Positions 25,000 through 33,101 of a DNA stretch of 41,643 nt are shown piece after piece. Source of the DNA: Oscillospiraceae bacterium. Lineage in GTDB: Bacteria; Bacillota; Clostridia; Oscillospirales; CAG-272. The notes beneath the pieces are model-generated. The model was not told where the DNA came from, did no database searches, and worked only from the letters and a program-made list of their open reading frames with translations. Within the stretch, counting starts at the first letter, position 1. Each line of letters begins with the position of its first letter. The position numbers were made by a program, and so were the translations under genes. Location of the stretch: contig QAKK01000032.1 in assembly GCA_003343845.1 (NCBI GenBank), positions 1 to 41,643 of the forward strand, read 5' to 3'.

Positions 25000-25017
25000 T
25001 GTGTTTTCCTCCTTCCG

Positions 25018-25650
25018 TTATGCTTTTACCGAATCGCGGATGAAGACGATACCGCCCTTGGCACCGGGAACGGCGCCCTTTACGGCGATGATGTTCTTCT
25101 CTGCGTCGATCTTGACAACAGCAAGGTTAAGAACAGTAACCTTCTCGTTACCGTACTGACCTGCCATCTTCTTATTCTTGAAGACTCTCGACGGGGACGA
25201 GTTTGCACCCATCGAACCGACCTGACGGTGGATAGGACCGGTACCGTGCGTCATACGGAGAATGTGGTTGCCCCATCTCTTGACCGCGCCCGAATAACCG
25301 TGGCCCTTCGTTATACCCGTGATGTCGACCTTTTCACCTGCGGTGAAGGTATCGGCTGATACAACGTCGCCGACGTTCATTTCGGAAGCGTTTTCGAGTC
25401 TGAACTCCTTGAGGTGTTTCTTAGCCTCGACGCCTGCCTTCTTGAAATGACCGATCTCTGCCTTCGTCATGTGCTTTTCCTTGACTTCTCCGAACGCGAG
25501 CTGAACTGCGTCGTAGCCGTCATTCTCGACCGTCTTCTTCTGTGCCACCGTGCAGGGGCCGGCTTCAATAACGGTCACCGGTACAACGCTTCCGTCTTCA
25601 AGGAAGATCTGGGTCATACCGAGCTTCTTGCCAATAATGCCTTTTTTCAT
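25018..25650 (-). CDS. rplC: 50S ribosomal protein L3
   Basis: Early-assembly protein near the peptidyl-transferase centre, 210 residues. MKKGIIGKKLGMTQIFLEDG, FTAGEKVDITGITKGHGYSG and GTGPIHRQVGSMGANSSPSRVFKNKKMAGQYG are diagnostic (conserved G-S-GA-S-PSRV-K-K-MAG). GGAGGAG site; 78 bases after rpsJ. Confidence 0.98.
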   Translation of the reverse strand: MKKGIIGKKLGMTQIFLEDGSVVPVTVIEAGPCTVAQKKTVENDGYDAVQLAFGEVKEKHMTKAEIGHFKKAGVEAKKHLKEFRLENASEMNVGDVVSADTFTAGEKVDITGITKGHGYSGAVKRWGNHILRMTHGTGPIHRQVGSMGANSSPSRVFKNKKMAGQYGNEKVTVLNLAVVKIDAEKNIIAVKGAVPGAKGGIVFIRDSVKA

Positions 25651-25728
25651 TTTCTCCTCCAGCTATTGGTTGACGTTTTGGATTTTCGGTTGCCCGATTA
25701 CGCCAACTTGACCGATTGAGTACTGATT

Positions 25729-26037
25729 TCAGATGATCTCGATCTCGACGCCCGCGGGGAGCTCGGTCGCAGCGATTGCTTCGACGACTGCCTTCGAGGG
25801 CTTCATGATGTCGATCAGTCTCTTGTGCGTGCGCATTTCGAACTGCTCACGGCTGTCCTTGTACTTGTGCACCGCGCGGAGGATCGTGACGATCTCTTTC
25901 TCCGTCGGCAGCGGTACAGGACCCGAAACGGTCGCGCCGCTTCTCTTTGCCACATCCACGATCTTCTCTGCCGCCGTATCGATCAAAGTGTGGTCGTAGC
26001 TCTTCAGTCTGATTCTGATTTTCTCATTGACTGCCAT
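25729..26037 (-). CDS. rpsJ: 30S ribosomal protein S10
   Basis: First gene of the superoperon, 102 residues; it also serves as NusE in transcription antitermination. KIRIRLKSYDHTLID, GPVPLPTEKEIVTILRAVHKYKDSREQFEMRTHKR (conserved P-PT...K-SREQFE-R-HKR) identify it. GAAGGAGGC precedes the ATG. No rpsL, rpsG, fusA or tuf lies upstream; the promoter comes directly before a long leader. Confidence 0.98.
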   Translation of the reverse strand: MAVNEKIRIRLKSYDHTLIDTAAEKIVDVAKRSGATVSGPVPLPTEKEIVTILRAVHKYKDSREQFEMRTHKRLIDIMKPSKAVVEAIAATELPAGVEIEII

Positions 26038-26284
26038 TGTTTTTGCCTCCTTCTAAATAAATAGTGGGGCGATCCGCTCAACACTGTGCCGTGCGTTTCA
26101 AGTTTTCCCTTTGTAAACCCGGCACTCACGCACCGTCTACGGCAGACGGAAGGCGCAAATACCGGTAAGAGAAACCCGCACCGCACGGTGCAAAGCATCA
26201 ATCTTAATTCGCCCGGTTATCGGACATACTCCACGAAAATTCCCCGCATACTGCGGCAACCTCTCGCTTCATCGCACATCAAGC
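26038..26284 (-). promoter_or_regulatory. Long structured 5' leader of the S10 operon
   Basis: About 247 transcribed, non-coding bases lie between the predicted start and rpsJ. Three hairpins are visible: GCACC/GGTGC (26178-26191), CCGTCT/AGACGG (26133-26149) and an outer GTGCCG/CGGCAC stem (26086-26125) enclosing a purine-rich AAGGGAAAACTTG loop on the minus strand. S10 leaders are autoregulated by L4 in E. coli; whether that holds here is not shown. No classical terminator with a T-run is seen, so this is not an obvious transcription attenuator. Confidence 0.55.
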
Positions 26285-26290
26285 CTTTTC

Positions 26291-26319
26291 ATTATAGCCG
26301 AAGTCGCAGAAAAAAGCAA
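26291..26319 (-). promoter_or_regulatory. Sigma-A promoter of the ribosomal superoperon
   Basis: On the minus strand TTGCTT (26314-26319), 17 bases and a perfect TATAAT (26291-26296). The -35 is flanked by T-runs (TTTTTT) of UP-element character. Predicted start near 26284. Confidence 0.82.
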
Positions 26320-26400
26320 GGATTTTACAAAATAAATCGCATTTTGCGCCCGAAAAAAATGCAGAAATTTTGAGTTTGTTTTTGTGCATATTGACGAAAG

Positions 26401-26434
26401 CGGCGGAACGGTTTTCCGCCGGTGACATTTTTTT
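26401..26434 (+). terminator. Hairpin plus T-run on the plus strand before the membrane protein gene
   Basis: CGGCGGAA (26401-26408) pairs with TTCCGCCG (26414-26421), followed after a few bases by seven T residues. It sits between the two divergent promoters. It may insulate them or act on a read-through or leader transcript. The T-run is displaced by 6 bases, so efficiency is uncertain. Confidence 0.35.
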
Positions 26435-26465
26435 CGGATAGGGCTGTTATTTTGCGGTGCTTTGT

Positions 26466-26473
26466 GCTAAAAT
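26466..26473 (+). promoter_or_regulatory. Probable extended -10 promoter of the membrane protein-polA unit
   Basis: TGCTAAAAT has the TGn extension and a good -10 (TAAAAT at 26468-26473). The -35 region 17 bases upstream (TGTTAT) is poor. Position about 40 bases before the gene is suitable. Confidence 0.4.
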
Positions 26474-26512
26474 AGGAATTGTCTACTAAACCCCCGAAAG
26501 AAGGTCTTCCCC

Positions 26513-27307
26513 ATGAAACGAACGGTTCCGTCCCTGTATTTCTTTGTGACCGTACTGCTTTCCGCCGCATTTACCGTCCTGCGCACCTGTATGCTGCTCG
26601 GCGGCTACGACTATGAAAACGGTTTTTATACGAACAACACGCAGCACGCCCTTCTCGGCGGCGAACTGCTTGTCTGCGCCGCACTTTTCTTTGTCTGCGG
26701 CTATATATATAATAAAAAGGAAGAAAATAAACCTGCCGCACTGCCGCAGACCAGCGTCACAAACGTGACAGCGTTCATCGCAGGCGCGGCACTGGTCGGC
26801 TATGTGCTCTACAGCTTCACGATGTTTGCGGTGTTCACAAGCATCGACATTGCCGCCGTTTTTCTCGGCATCTTCGCACTGATCGGCTCATTCTATTATT
26901 TTACCGAGCGGCAATACAAGGGAAAAAATGCAGATTTTCGCGCGCTGCTCTGCGCTTCCGTGGCGCTCTCGCTGCTCGTGCTGGTCTTCGATCTGTACTT
27001 TGACAAGACGGTGTCCTTCGCCAACCACAGCGTGAAGCTCGCGTTTGCCGCCGCCATCTTCTTGATGCTGACGCTGCTTTCGGAAGCCAACTTCGCGCTC
27101 CGCCGCCCCGAGGCATGGCGTCGCTACTTCTGCTATGCGCCGACGGCGATCCTGCTCTCGATGACGCTGGCGGTTCCGGATCTGATTGCCGCTGTCGCAT
27201 ACCGCACGGCTGTCATTTCGGATCTGTATTATGATATTCTGATCTTCACCATCGGACTGCACCAGGCGGCGCGGCTCGGTGCCGTCGCATTTGCCAAGGA
27301 GAACTGA
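26513..27307 (+). CDS. Polytopic membrane protein of unknown function
   Basis: A 264-residue protein with about seven or eight hydrophobic segments (clear ones near residues 8-28, 52-70, 82-104, 108-128, 140-162, 170-190 and 203-225). I recognise no family or catalytic motif. AGAAGG precedes the ATG by 8 bases. It lies 3 bases before polA and carries the polA ribosome binding site in its last codons, so the two are co-transcribed, although nothing in it suggests a DNA-repair role. Confidence 0.8.
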   Translation: MKRTVPSLYFFVTVLLSAAFTVLRTCMLLGGYDYENGFYTNNTQHALLGGELLVCAALFFVCGYIYNKKEENKPAALPQTSVTNVTAFIAGAALVGYVLYSFTMFAVFTSIDIAAVFLGIFALIGSFYYFTERQYKGKNADFRALLCASVALSLLVLVFDLYFDKTVSFANHSVKLAFAAAIFLMLTLLSEANFALRRPEAWRRYFCYAPTAILLSMTLAVPDLIAAVAYRTAVISDLYYDILIFTIGLHQAARLGAVAFAKEN

Positions 27308-27310
27308 CGA

Positions 27311-29827
27311 ATGGAAAAACTGCTGGTCATTGACGGAAACAGCATCATCAACCGCGCGTATTTCGGCGTGCGACCGCTCACCACGCGCGAGGGGCTGCAC
27401 ACCAACGCGATCTACGGGATGCTGAACATCATCGAGAAGCATCTCGGCGCGCTGAACCCGGAATATGCCGCCGTCGCTTTCGATCTGAAGGCGCCGACCT
27501 TCCGGCACAAGATGTACGCCGACTATAAGGCGGGTCGCCGCCCGACGCCGCCCGAGCTGCTGGAGCAGTTTGCCCCCGCCAAGGAGGTGCTGCGCGCGAT
27601 GGGCTTCACCGTTGTCGAAAAGGAAGGCTTTGAAGCCGACGACCTCATCGGCACACTGGCAAACGCCGCTGCCGAGGCGGGCAAGGAAGCCTATATCCTC
27701 ACCGGCGACCGCGACGCGCTCCAGCTGATCCGGGACAACATCACGGTGCTGCTGGCGACAAACACCGAGACGATCCACTTTGACCGCGCGGCGTTCGTCG
27801 AGCATTACGGCGTCACCCCCGAGCAGTTTGTGGATGTCAAGGCCATCATGGGCGACAAATCCGACAACATCCCCGGCGTGGCGGGCATCGGCGAAAAAGG
27901 CGCGCTCAAGCTGATTGCCGACTTTGGCAGTCTCGAGGAGGTCTACGCCGCGCTGGACACGACCGACAAGGTGAGCGAAAAACAGAAGGAAAAACTGCTG
28001 CTCTCCAAGGAAGACGCATTCCTCTCGCAGTCGCTCGCGCGTATCGACATCCACGCGCCCTGCGGCGTGACGCTCGAGGACACGCGCCGCGCCGAGCCGG
28101 ACAAGGCTGCGTTGTACGACTTATTTACGAAACTCGAATTCAATGTGTTCTTGAAGCGCATGGGGCTGACCGACGCGGTCAAGCTGAAAAGCGCCGACGC
28201 TGTGGAGGCTGTCGCGCTCGAACCCGCGGCGCTCTGTGATGTGCTGGTGGACAAGCGGTTTGCCTTTGCCCCCTGCGGCGACGAATTTTGCTTTGCCGAC
28301 GGCGAAAAGCTCTACCGCACGCTGCCCGACTACGCCGCGCTGCGCCCGCTGCTCACCTCGCCGCACCTGATCTGCTATGATCTGAAGGCGCTCTGCGCCG
28401 AAACCGCGCTGCACGGTTATCTGCCGAGCGAGAATGCCTATGATGTGATGCTCGCCGCCTACGCCATCAACGCGGGCGAAGGCTCGTTTGCGCTCGATCG
28501 GCTTGCCGCCGCCTATGCGGGCGAAGCCCTCGACGCGGACGCGCCCGCTGCGCCGGTGATTTACCGCATCTATGAGGCGACCGCAAAGAAACTCGCCGAG
28601 GACAAGCTGGACGCGCTGTTCTACGATATGGAGACGCCGCTCTGCCGCGTGCTCTACGAGATGGAAAGCACCGGCTTCAAAATCGACCGCACCGGACTTG
28701 CCGCCTACGGCGAGCAGCTCACTTCCCTGCAAAAGCAGTTTGAGGAGCGCATCTACACGCTGGCGGGCGGAGAATTTAACATCAATTCGCCGAAACAGCT
28801 GGGCGAGGTGCTGTTTGAGCGCCTGCAGCTCCCGGCGGCGAAGAAGACCAAGACCGGCTACTCGACCAATGCCGAGGTGCTGGAAAAACTGCGCCCCTAT
28901 CACCCGATCATCGACGAAGTGCTGGAATACCGCAAGGTGACCAAGCTCATCGGCACCTATGTCGAGGGGCTGCTCAAGGTGGCGGACGCGGACGGCAGAA
29001 TCCACACCAGCTTCAAGCAGACCGGCACGGCGACGGGGCGGCTCTCCTCCGCCGAGCCGAATCTGCAGAACATCCCGATCCGCACCGAGGCGGGGCACGA
29101 GCTGCGCCGCTACTTCATCCCGCGCGACCACGACCATGTGCTGATTGACGCAGATTACTCACAGATTGAGCTGCGCTTGCTTGCGCACATCGCGGGCGAC
29201 GAGACGATGATAAATGCCTTTCTCTCGGGCGAGGACATTCACGCATCGACGGCGTCCGCCGTCTTCGGCGTCCCCCTCTCCGCCGTGACGCCCGAACTGC
29301 GCAAGCGCGCCAAGGCGGTCAACTTCGGCATCGTCTACGGCATCGGCGACTACAGCCTGTCGGTCGATCTCGGCATCACGAAGAAGCAGGCGGGCGAATA
29401 TATCGCAAACTACCTCGCGCGCTTCCACGCCATCGACAGCTATCTGAAGGACACCGTCCGCATGGCGTATGACCACGGCTTTGTCGAGACGATTTTCGGC
29501 AGACGGCGCTACATCCCCGAGTTGAAAGCCTCCAACAAGATGATGCGCAGCTTTGGTGAGCGCGTCGCGATGAACAGCCCGATTCAGGGCAGCGCCGCCG
29601 ACATCATCAAGATTGCCATGGTGAACACGCGCAACGCCCTCGCCGCCGCAAACATCGACGCGCGCCTGATTTTGCAGGTTCACGACGAGCTCGTCGTGGA
29701 AGCCGCGCGCAGCTGCGCCGACGAGGCCGCCATGATCCTCCGCCGCGAAATGGAGAGCGCCGTTCACCTGTCCGTCCCCCTCTCCGTCGACCTCACCGTC
29801 GGCGATACGTGGTATGAAAATAAGTGA
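27311..29827 (+). CDS. polA: DNA polymerase I
   Basis: Repair and Okazaki-fragment polymerase, 838 residues. The 5' nuclease domain (about 1-290) shows LLVIDGNSIINRAYFG, GDRDALQL and GDKSDNIPGVAGIGEKGA with its acidic residues intact. The middle proofreading-like domain (about 300-455) has lost the DxE of Exo I (FAFAPCGDE in its place), so it is probably inactive. The polymerase domain carries motif A DYSQIELRLLAHIAGD, motif B RKRAKAVNFGIVYG and motif C QVHDELVVE. GGAGAA site in the preceding gene; a strong terminator follows 5 bases after the stop. Confidence 0.98.
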   Translation: MEKLLVIDGNSIINRAYFGVRPLTTREGLHTNAIYGMLNIIEKHLGALNPEYAAVAFDLKAPTFRHKMYADYKAGRRPTPPELLEQFAPAKEVLRAMGFTVVEKEGFEADDLIGTLANAAAEAGKEAYILTGDRDALQLIRDNITVLLATNTETIHFDRAAFVEHYGVTPEQFVDVKAIMGDKSDNIPGVAGIGEKGALKLIADFGSLEEVYAALDTTDKVSEKQKEKLLLSKEDAFLSQSLARIDIHAPCGVTLEDTRRAEPDKAALYDLFTKLEFNVFLKRMGLTDAVKLKSADAVEAVALEPAALCDVLVDKRFAFAPCGDEFCFADGEKLYRTLPDYAALRPLLTSPHLICYDLKALCAETALHGYLPSENAYDVMLAAYAINAGEGSFALDRLAAAYAGEALDADAPAAPVIYRIYEATAKKLAEDKLDALFYDMETPLCRVLYEMESTGFKIDRTGLAAYGEQLTSLQKQFEERIYTLAGGEFNINSPKQLGEVLFERLQLPAAKKTKTGYSTNAEVLEKLRPYHPIIDEVLEYRKVTKLIGTYVEGLLKVADADGRIHTSFKQTGTATGRLSSAEPNLQNIPIRTEAGHELRRYFIPRDHDHVLIDADYSQIELRLLAHIAGDETMINAFLSGEDIHASTASAVFGVPLSAVTPELRKRAKAVNFGIVYGIGDYSLSVDLGITKKQAGEYIANYLARFHAIDSYLKDTVRMAYDHGFVETIFGRRRYIPELKASNKMMRSFGERVAMNSPIQGSAADIIKIAMVNTRNALAAANIDARLILQVHDELVVEAARSCADEAAMILRREMESAVHLSVPLSVDLTVGDTWYENK

Positions 29828-29832
29828 ACATC

Positions 29833-29868
29833 AAAAGAACCGCTACCCGGCAGGGTAGCGGTTCTTTT
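29833..29868. terminator. Perfect 16-bp terminator hairpin after polA
   Basis: AAAAGAACCGCTACCC (29833-29848) pairs perfectly with GGGTAGCGGTTCTTTT (29853-29868) around GGCA. The A and T ends allow action on both strands, so it can also stop the converging minus-strand operon that ends at 29988. Between 29869 and 29987 only a small ATGCTG/CAGCAT hairpin and a bulged hairpin (29961-29982) are seen. Confidence 0.95.
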
Positions 29869-29987
29869 ATGAATGCAAAGCCCGATGCTGAAACAGCATA
29901 TGGCAGTCGCTCTCTGCAAATTTCGATAACACTTTTCACATGCGGGTTTGCCCACAGCTCGAGGCTTCCGTTTGGAAAGCCTATTTG

Positions 29988-30497
29988 TTATTCCGGCAGT
30001 TCGATTGCCAGGGCATGGTTGGTATAGCGGTTATCGTCGGTGACCTCGCGGAGAACGCGCACGAAGGCGGGCGGTGTGACCGGTGTATCCTCGCGCGGCA
30101 GTTCCACCTCGAGGAACGCTTTGTCCGACCAGAACGGGAAGACATCGATTTCCCAGACAAAGCCGCCCTCGCGGACGCAGTAGCGCGTCTTCTCAATCGT
30201 GCGGCAGGCAGGGTCGGCGCGGCGCAGCAGCTCGTCATACGCGGTGCGGTCGACCTCCTCCTCAAGCTCAATGCGTTTCATCGCATTCAGCTTGATCTTG
30301 GTGTTGTGCGTGTAGGTCGTCACGCCGCCGCGCGTGCGGGCGCGGACGCGCTCGCTGACGCCCTTCTCCGCGACAAGATAGGTCTGCGAGATGGCGGAGA
30401 CATCGCCGTCCGCCAGCGCGGCAAGCCGCGCCGTGTCGGGGTATTCGATGAGAAATTTGCGCTCGATCTCGAGCGGCGCGCCGTTTTCACTCTGCAT
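29988..30497 (-). CDS. CYTH domain protein (triphosphate tunnel metalloenzyme family)
   Basis: A 169-residue cytoplasmic protein of the CYTH fold, which binds triphosphates in a beta-barrel tunnel. Members include inorganic triphosphatases, thiamine triphosphatases and some adenylate cyclases. The signature EIERKFLI (ExExK) is at the N-terminus. Alternating acidic/basic strands follow (SERVRAR, KIKLNAMKRIELEEEV, WEIDVF, FLEVELP). The ATG 30497 has TGGAGGA upstream and overlaps the end of the Sel1 gene by 11 bases. Catalytic specificity is not visible; inorganic triphosphatase is a common activity for short bacterial forms. Confidence 0.9.
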   Translation of the reverse strand: MQSENGAPLEIERKFLIEYPDTARLAALADGDVSAISQTYLVAEKGVSERVRARTRGGVTTYTHNTKIKLNAMKRIELEEEVDRTAYDELLRRADPACRTIEKTRYCVREGGFVWEIDVFPFWSDKAFLEVELPREDTPVTPPAFVRVLREVTDDNRYTNHALAIELPE

Positions 30498-31266
30498 CTT
30501 GGTTTTCCTCCAGATAGCGCTCCATGCGGCGATAGAGCATCTTGGCATCGCTGCATCCGAGCCGCTCAGCCGTCTTGACGCATTCCAGCGCGTAGGCGCG
30601 GTCGGTCGGCGTGCCCTCGCCGTTGAAGGCACAGATGCCGACGTGCATCCAGCCGTAGGCGCTGCCCGCGTCAGCGGCGCGCTTGTACCATGCGAAGACT
30701 TTCTTTGCATCAGCCGGAACGCCCTTGGCGCCGCGCCAGATTGACGCCAGCGTCAGCATCGCATCGACATTGCCGAGGTCGGCAGCGCTCTCGAGCAGGT
30801 GCACGGCATCGATGGCGTCCGGCTGCATCCCCTCGCCGTTGAGGCGGCAGATGCCGAGCTCGTAGAGCGCGCCGGGATGCCCCACGTCGGCAGCCTTTTG
30901 CAGCCACTTCACCGCCGCATCAAAATCCGGCAAGCCGACCACGCCCTCCATCGCCATCATCGCGGCGGTGTACTGCGCCTCGGCATCGCCTGCTTCGGCG
31001 GCGTCGATCGTCTTCCGGAACTGCTCGACCGTCTCGGGAGACGGCGCGTCGATGGGGCAGTTGCCCATGACGAAATCGCGGTAGGCGATGTCGCCGAGCG
31101 GGATGCCGTTCTCGGTCAGATACGCATATTCGTTGACGCGGTCGAGCATGTCAATGAGCAGGCGGCGGTCGTCGCCGCTCTTTGCCGCCAGCATCATGCC
31201 GGTCAGCAGCTCAATGTCCTTTTCGGGAATACAGCTCAGTTTTTCCGCAATTTCGGTGCTTGTCAT
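30487..31266 (-). CDS. Sel1-like repeat protein
   Basis: A 259-residue solenoid scaffold. At least four Sel1/TPR-like units lie between about residues 90 and 250, with the recurring pattern A-x-WL-x-KAA-x-x-G-x-x-A-x-x-x-LG (AAVKWLQKAADVGHPGALYELG, VFAWYKRAADAGSAYGWMHVG and others). The first 85 residues are a helical region without repeats. No signal peptide is seen, so it is cytoplasmic. Such proteins usually mediate protein interactions. The start overlaps the HAD gene by 4 bases (ATGA), with GGAG upstream. Confidence 0.9.
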   Translation of the reverse strand: MTSTEIAEKLSCIPEKDIELLTGMMLAAKSGDDRRLLIDMLDRVNEYAYLTENGIPLGDIAYRDFVMGNCPIDAPSPETVEQFRKTIDAAEAGDAEAQYTAAMMAMEGVVGLPDFDAAVKWLQKAADVGHPGALYELGICRLNGEGMQPDAIDAVHLLESAADLGNVDAMLTLASIWRGAKGVPADAKKVFAWYKRAADAGSAYGWMHVGICAFNGEGTPTDRAYALECVKTAERLGCSDAKMLYRRMERYLEENQDAE

Positions 31267-32018
31267 GTTTCGTCTCCGTAAAACAGTTTTTCAATGCCCT
31301 CTGCCACGCCGTCCTCGTCCCCATCGGTGCGCAGGGTGGCATGCGCATCGAGCGCGGCGGGCGCGTGGTGCATAATGACGCTCTTTGCGGCATAGTCCAG
31401 CATCTCGATGTCGTTCTCACTGTCGCCGAAAGCAGCGGTGCGCTCGCGCGGGATGCCGAGCTTCTCGCAGAGCAGCGCCATGCCGGTCGCCTTGGAGTAG
31501 CCCTGCTGAATCCCCTCCGCATAAGTGGCAAATTCAATGCGCCGCAGCGCGGGGAAACGCGCGTCAAAATCGGCGGGCAGCGGGTCAAAGAAGGTGACCT
31601 TCGTCACCTTCAGCTTTGCGGGATCGGCGAGATACTTCTCAAGCGAGCGGGTCATGTCCACCGTCTCGATCATGCCGACGTCGCCGATGGTATAGAGCTT
31701 ATCCACGCCCTCGAGGCAGAGCCGCTCGCCGTGCGATGCGGCATAGCGGCAGACGGCGCGCACCGTCTCGTCGTCGACCGTCGAATTGTGCAGCACGCTG
31801 CCGCCGTACTCCACATAGGCAGAGCCGCAGATATAGCCGTCCATATGCAGCCCGGGCGGCAGCGCGTGCAGCATCATGGCACGGCTGCGCCCCGTGTTGA
31901 TGAACACTTTATGTCCGTCGGCACGCAGGCGCGCGATCGCCGCCGTATTCCGCGGCGAGATGCCGTCCGGAAAGAGCAGCGTGCCGTCGATATCGAAAAA
32001 GACAAGCCAGGGTTTCAT
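31263..32018 (-). CDS. HAD-superfamily phosphatase, Cof-like subfamily IIB
   Basis: A 251-residue cytoplasmic hydrolase that would act on small phosphorylated metabolites. Motif I FFDIDGTLL, motif II INTGRS, the motif III lysine near KATGMALLCEKL, and motif IV FGDSENDIEML are all present, with a C2-type cap domain between motifs II and III. The exact substrate is unknown. It overlaps the anti-sigma-like gene by 4 bases and the Sel1 gene by 4 bases. Confidence 0.93.
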   Translation of the reverse strand: MKPWLVFFDIDGTLLFPDGISPRNTAAIARLRADGHKVFINTGRSRAMMLHALPPGLHMDGYICGSAYVEYGGSVLHNSTVDDETVRAVCRYAASHGERLCLEGVDKLYTIGDVGMIETVDMTRSLEKYLADPAKLKVTKVTFFDPLPADFDARFPALRRIEFATYAEGIQQGYSKATGMALLCEKLGIPRERTAAFGDSENDIEMLDYAAKSVIMHHAPAALDAHATLRTDGDEDGVAEGIEKLFYGDET

Positions 32019-32275
32019 TTTGTTTCGGTCTCCGTCCTTTGCGGGTGCGTCTCGGTTTCGTGCGCCGTGCGCGCAAGCGCCACGGCGGCAGCGGATGTGT
32101 TCATCTCGCGGCAGAGCGCGTCATAGACCGTCTGCAAATCGCGCACGCGGGCGCGGCAGGCGGCGCAGTCTGCAAGATGCGCGTTGACCGCAGCGGAAAG
32201 CGCCACCGTCTCAGCGTTCAGCCTGTCCATCGACACAAATGCGATCAGATCATTCAGATTCGGATGGTTGTTCAT
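32015..32275 (-). CDS. Small zinc-finger protein, anti-sigma-like
   Basis: An 86-residue protein with the HxxxCxxC motif of zinc-binding anti-sigma factors (H33-LAD-C-AA-C). A more distant His (NNHPNLNDL) near the N-terminus may be a ligand. It has no membrane segment, so it would be a soluble anti-sigma factor if it is one. Its gene overlaps the divergent sigma factor gene by 4 bases (ATGA), the usual arrangement for a cognate pair. The Thr/Glu-rich tail looks disordered. Role inferred from motif and neighbour. Confidence 0.7.
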   Translation of the reverse strand: MNNHPNLNDLIAFVSMDRLNAETVALSAAVNAHLADCAACRARVRDLQTVYDALCREMNTSAAAVALARTAHETETHPQRTETETK

Positions 32276-33090
32276 CGCAATTTCTCCTTCAGTCCTGAAT
32301 TGATACGGTTCACCCAGTCGCTGATGGACGCTTTTGCGCCCTTTTTCATGAAAAAGTCGGCATAAACCATGTCGCCGTACCGGACATCTTTACTAAACGG
32401 TGCCGCCAGCATTTTTCGCAGGCGATCATCGGCGGCGGCGCTGATTTTCAGCCACGGAATGCGTGCGGATGCCGCCGTGACCGACGCCCACATCTCGGAG
32501 AGCGTCATATGCTCGTAGGCGCGGATCATCAGCTCATTGGACTGGATCTTCGTCACGTCCGCCGACAGGATGAGGACTGCCTGCGCCGCCCAGGTGATGA
32601 TCTTGTAGACCTGCACATCCATGTCAAGCACCCGCTCAAATGCGGCGCGGAGCATGTCCGTGCTCTCGTCGACCTCAAACGGCAGCTCGGCATCCGGATC
32701 GGCAATTTGCAAGTACGGCGCGTCCTCGTCGTCCGGGTCGGCGTCGAGCGCAACGGTCTGCCGGGCGGCAGCGGAGCGGCATTTATCGCGGCAGATGTTG
32801 CCCGCGACGGTATAGACCCAGCGGGCAAAGCCCTCGGGATCGTTATTGAGCGTATCGTCACGATACAGAAAATTTGGGATCGTGCACTTGATCAGCCGGA
32901 TGTACACCTCCGAGAGCAGATCCTCCGCAGTGCAGCAGCGTGCAAGTGCGGGCGTCGACGCTACCTTACGCTCCAGCTTGCGCCAAAGCAGCCGCTCGGC
33001 GACGGCGCACAGCGTATCGTACCGCGCCGGTTTCTCCGCCGTCATCTCGTGTACGATCCGGTCAAATTCCTCTTGCGTGATCGCAGTCAT
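32272..33090 (-). CDS. Divergent ECF-like sigma factor
   Basis: A 272-residue protein with a region-2-like part (about residues 20-108): LCAVAERLLWRKLERKV, TAEDLLSEVYIRLIK, then DPEGFARWVYTVAGNICRDKCR resembling the -10 recognition helix. A region-4-like helix-turn-helix may be MTLSEMWASVTAASARIPWLK (about 200-220), but it is degenerate and is separated from region 2 by a long acidic linker and an extra helical segment. The protein is longer than usual ECF factors (160-200 residues) and has an additional C-terminal 40 residues. CGGAGAG precedes the ATG, 11 bases after the AAA+ gene. Confidence 0.65.
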   Translation of the reverse strand: MTAITQEEFDRIVHEMTAEKPARYDTLCAVAERLLWRKLERKVASTPALARCCTAEDLLSEVYIRLIKCTIPNFLYRDDTLNNDPEGFARWVYTVAGNICRDKCRSAAARQTVALDADPDDEDAPYLQIADPDAELPFEVDESTDMLRAAFERVLDMDVQVYKIITWAAQAVLILSADVTKIQSNELMIRAYEHMTLSEMWASVTAASARIPWLKISAAADDRLRKMLAAPFSKDVRYGDMVYADFFMKKGAKASISDWVNRINSGLKEKLR

Positions 33091-33101
33091 AATTCTCTCC
33101 G

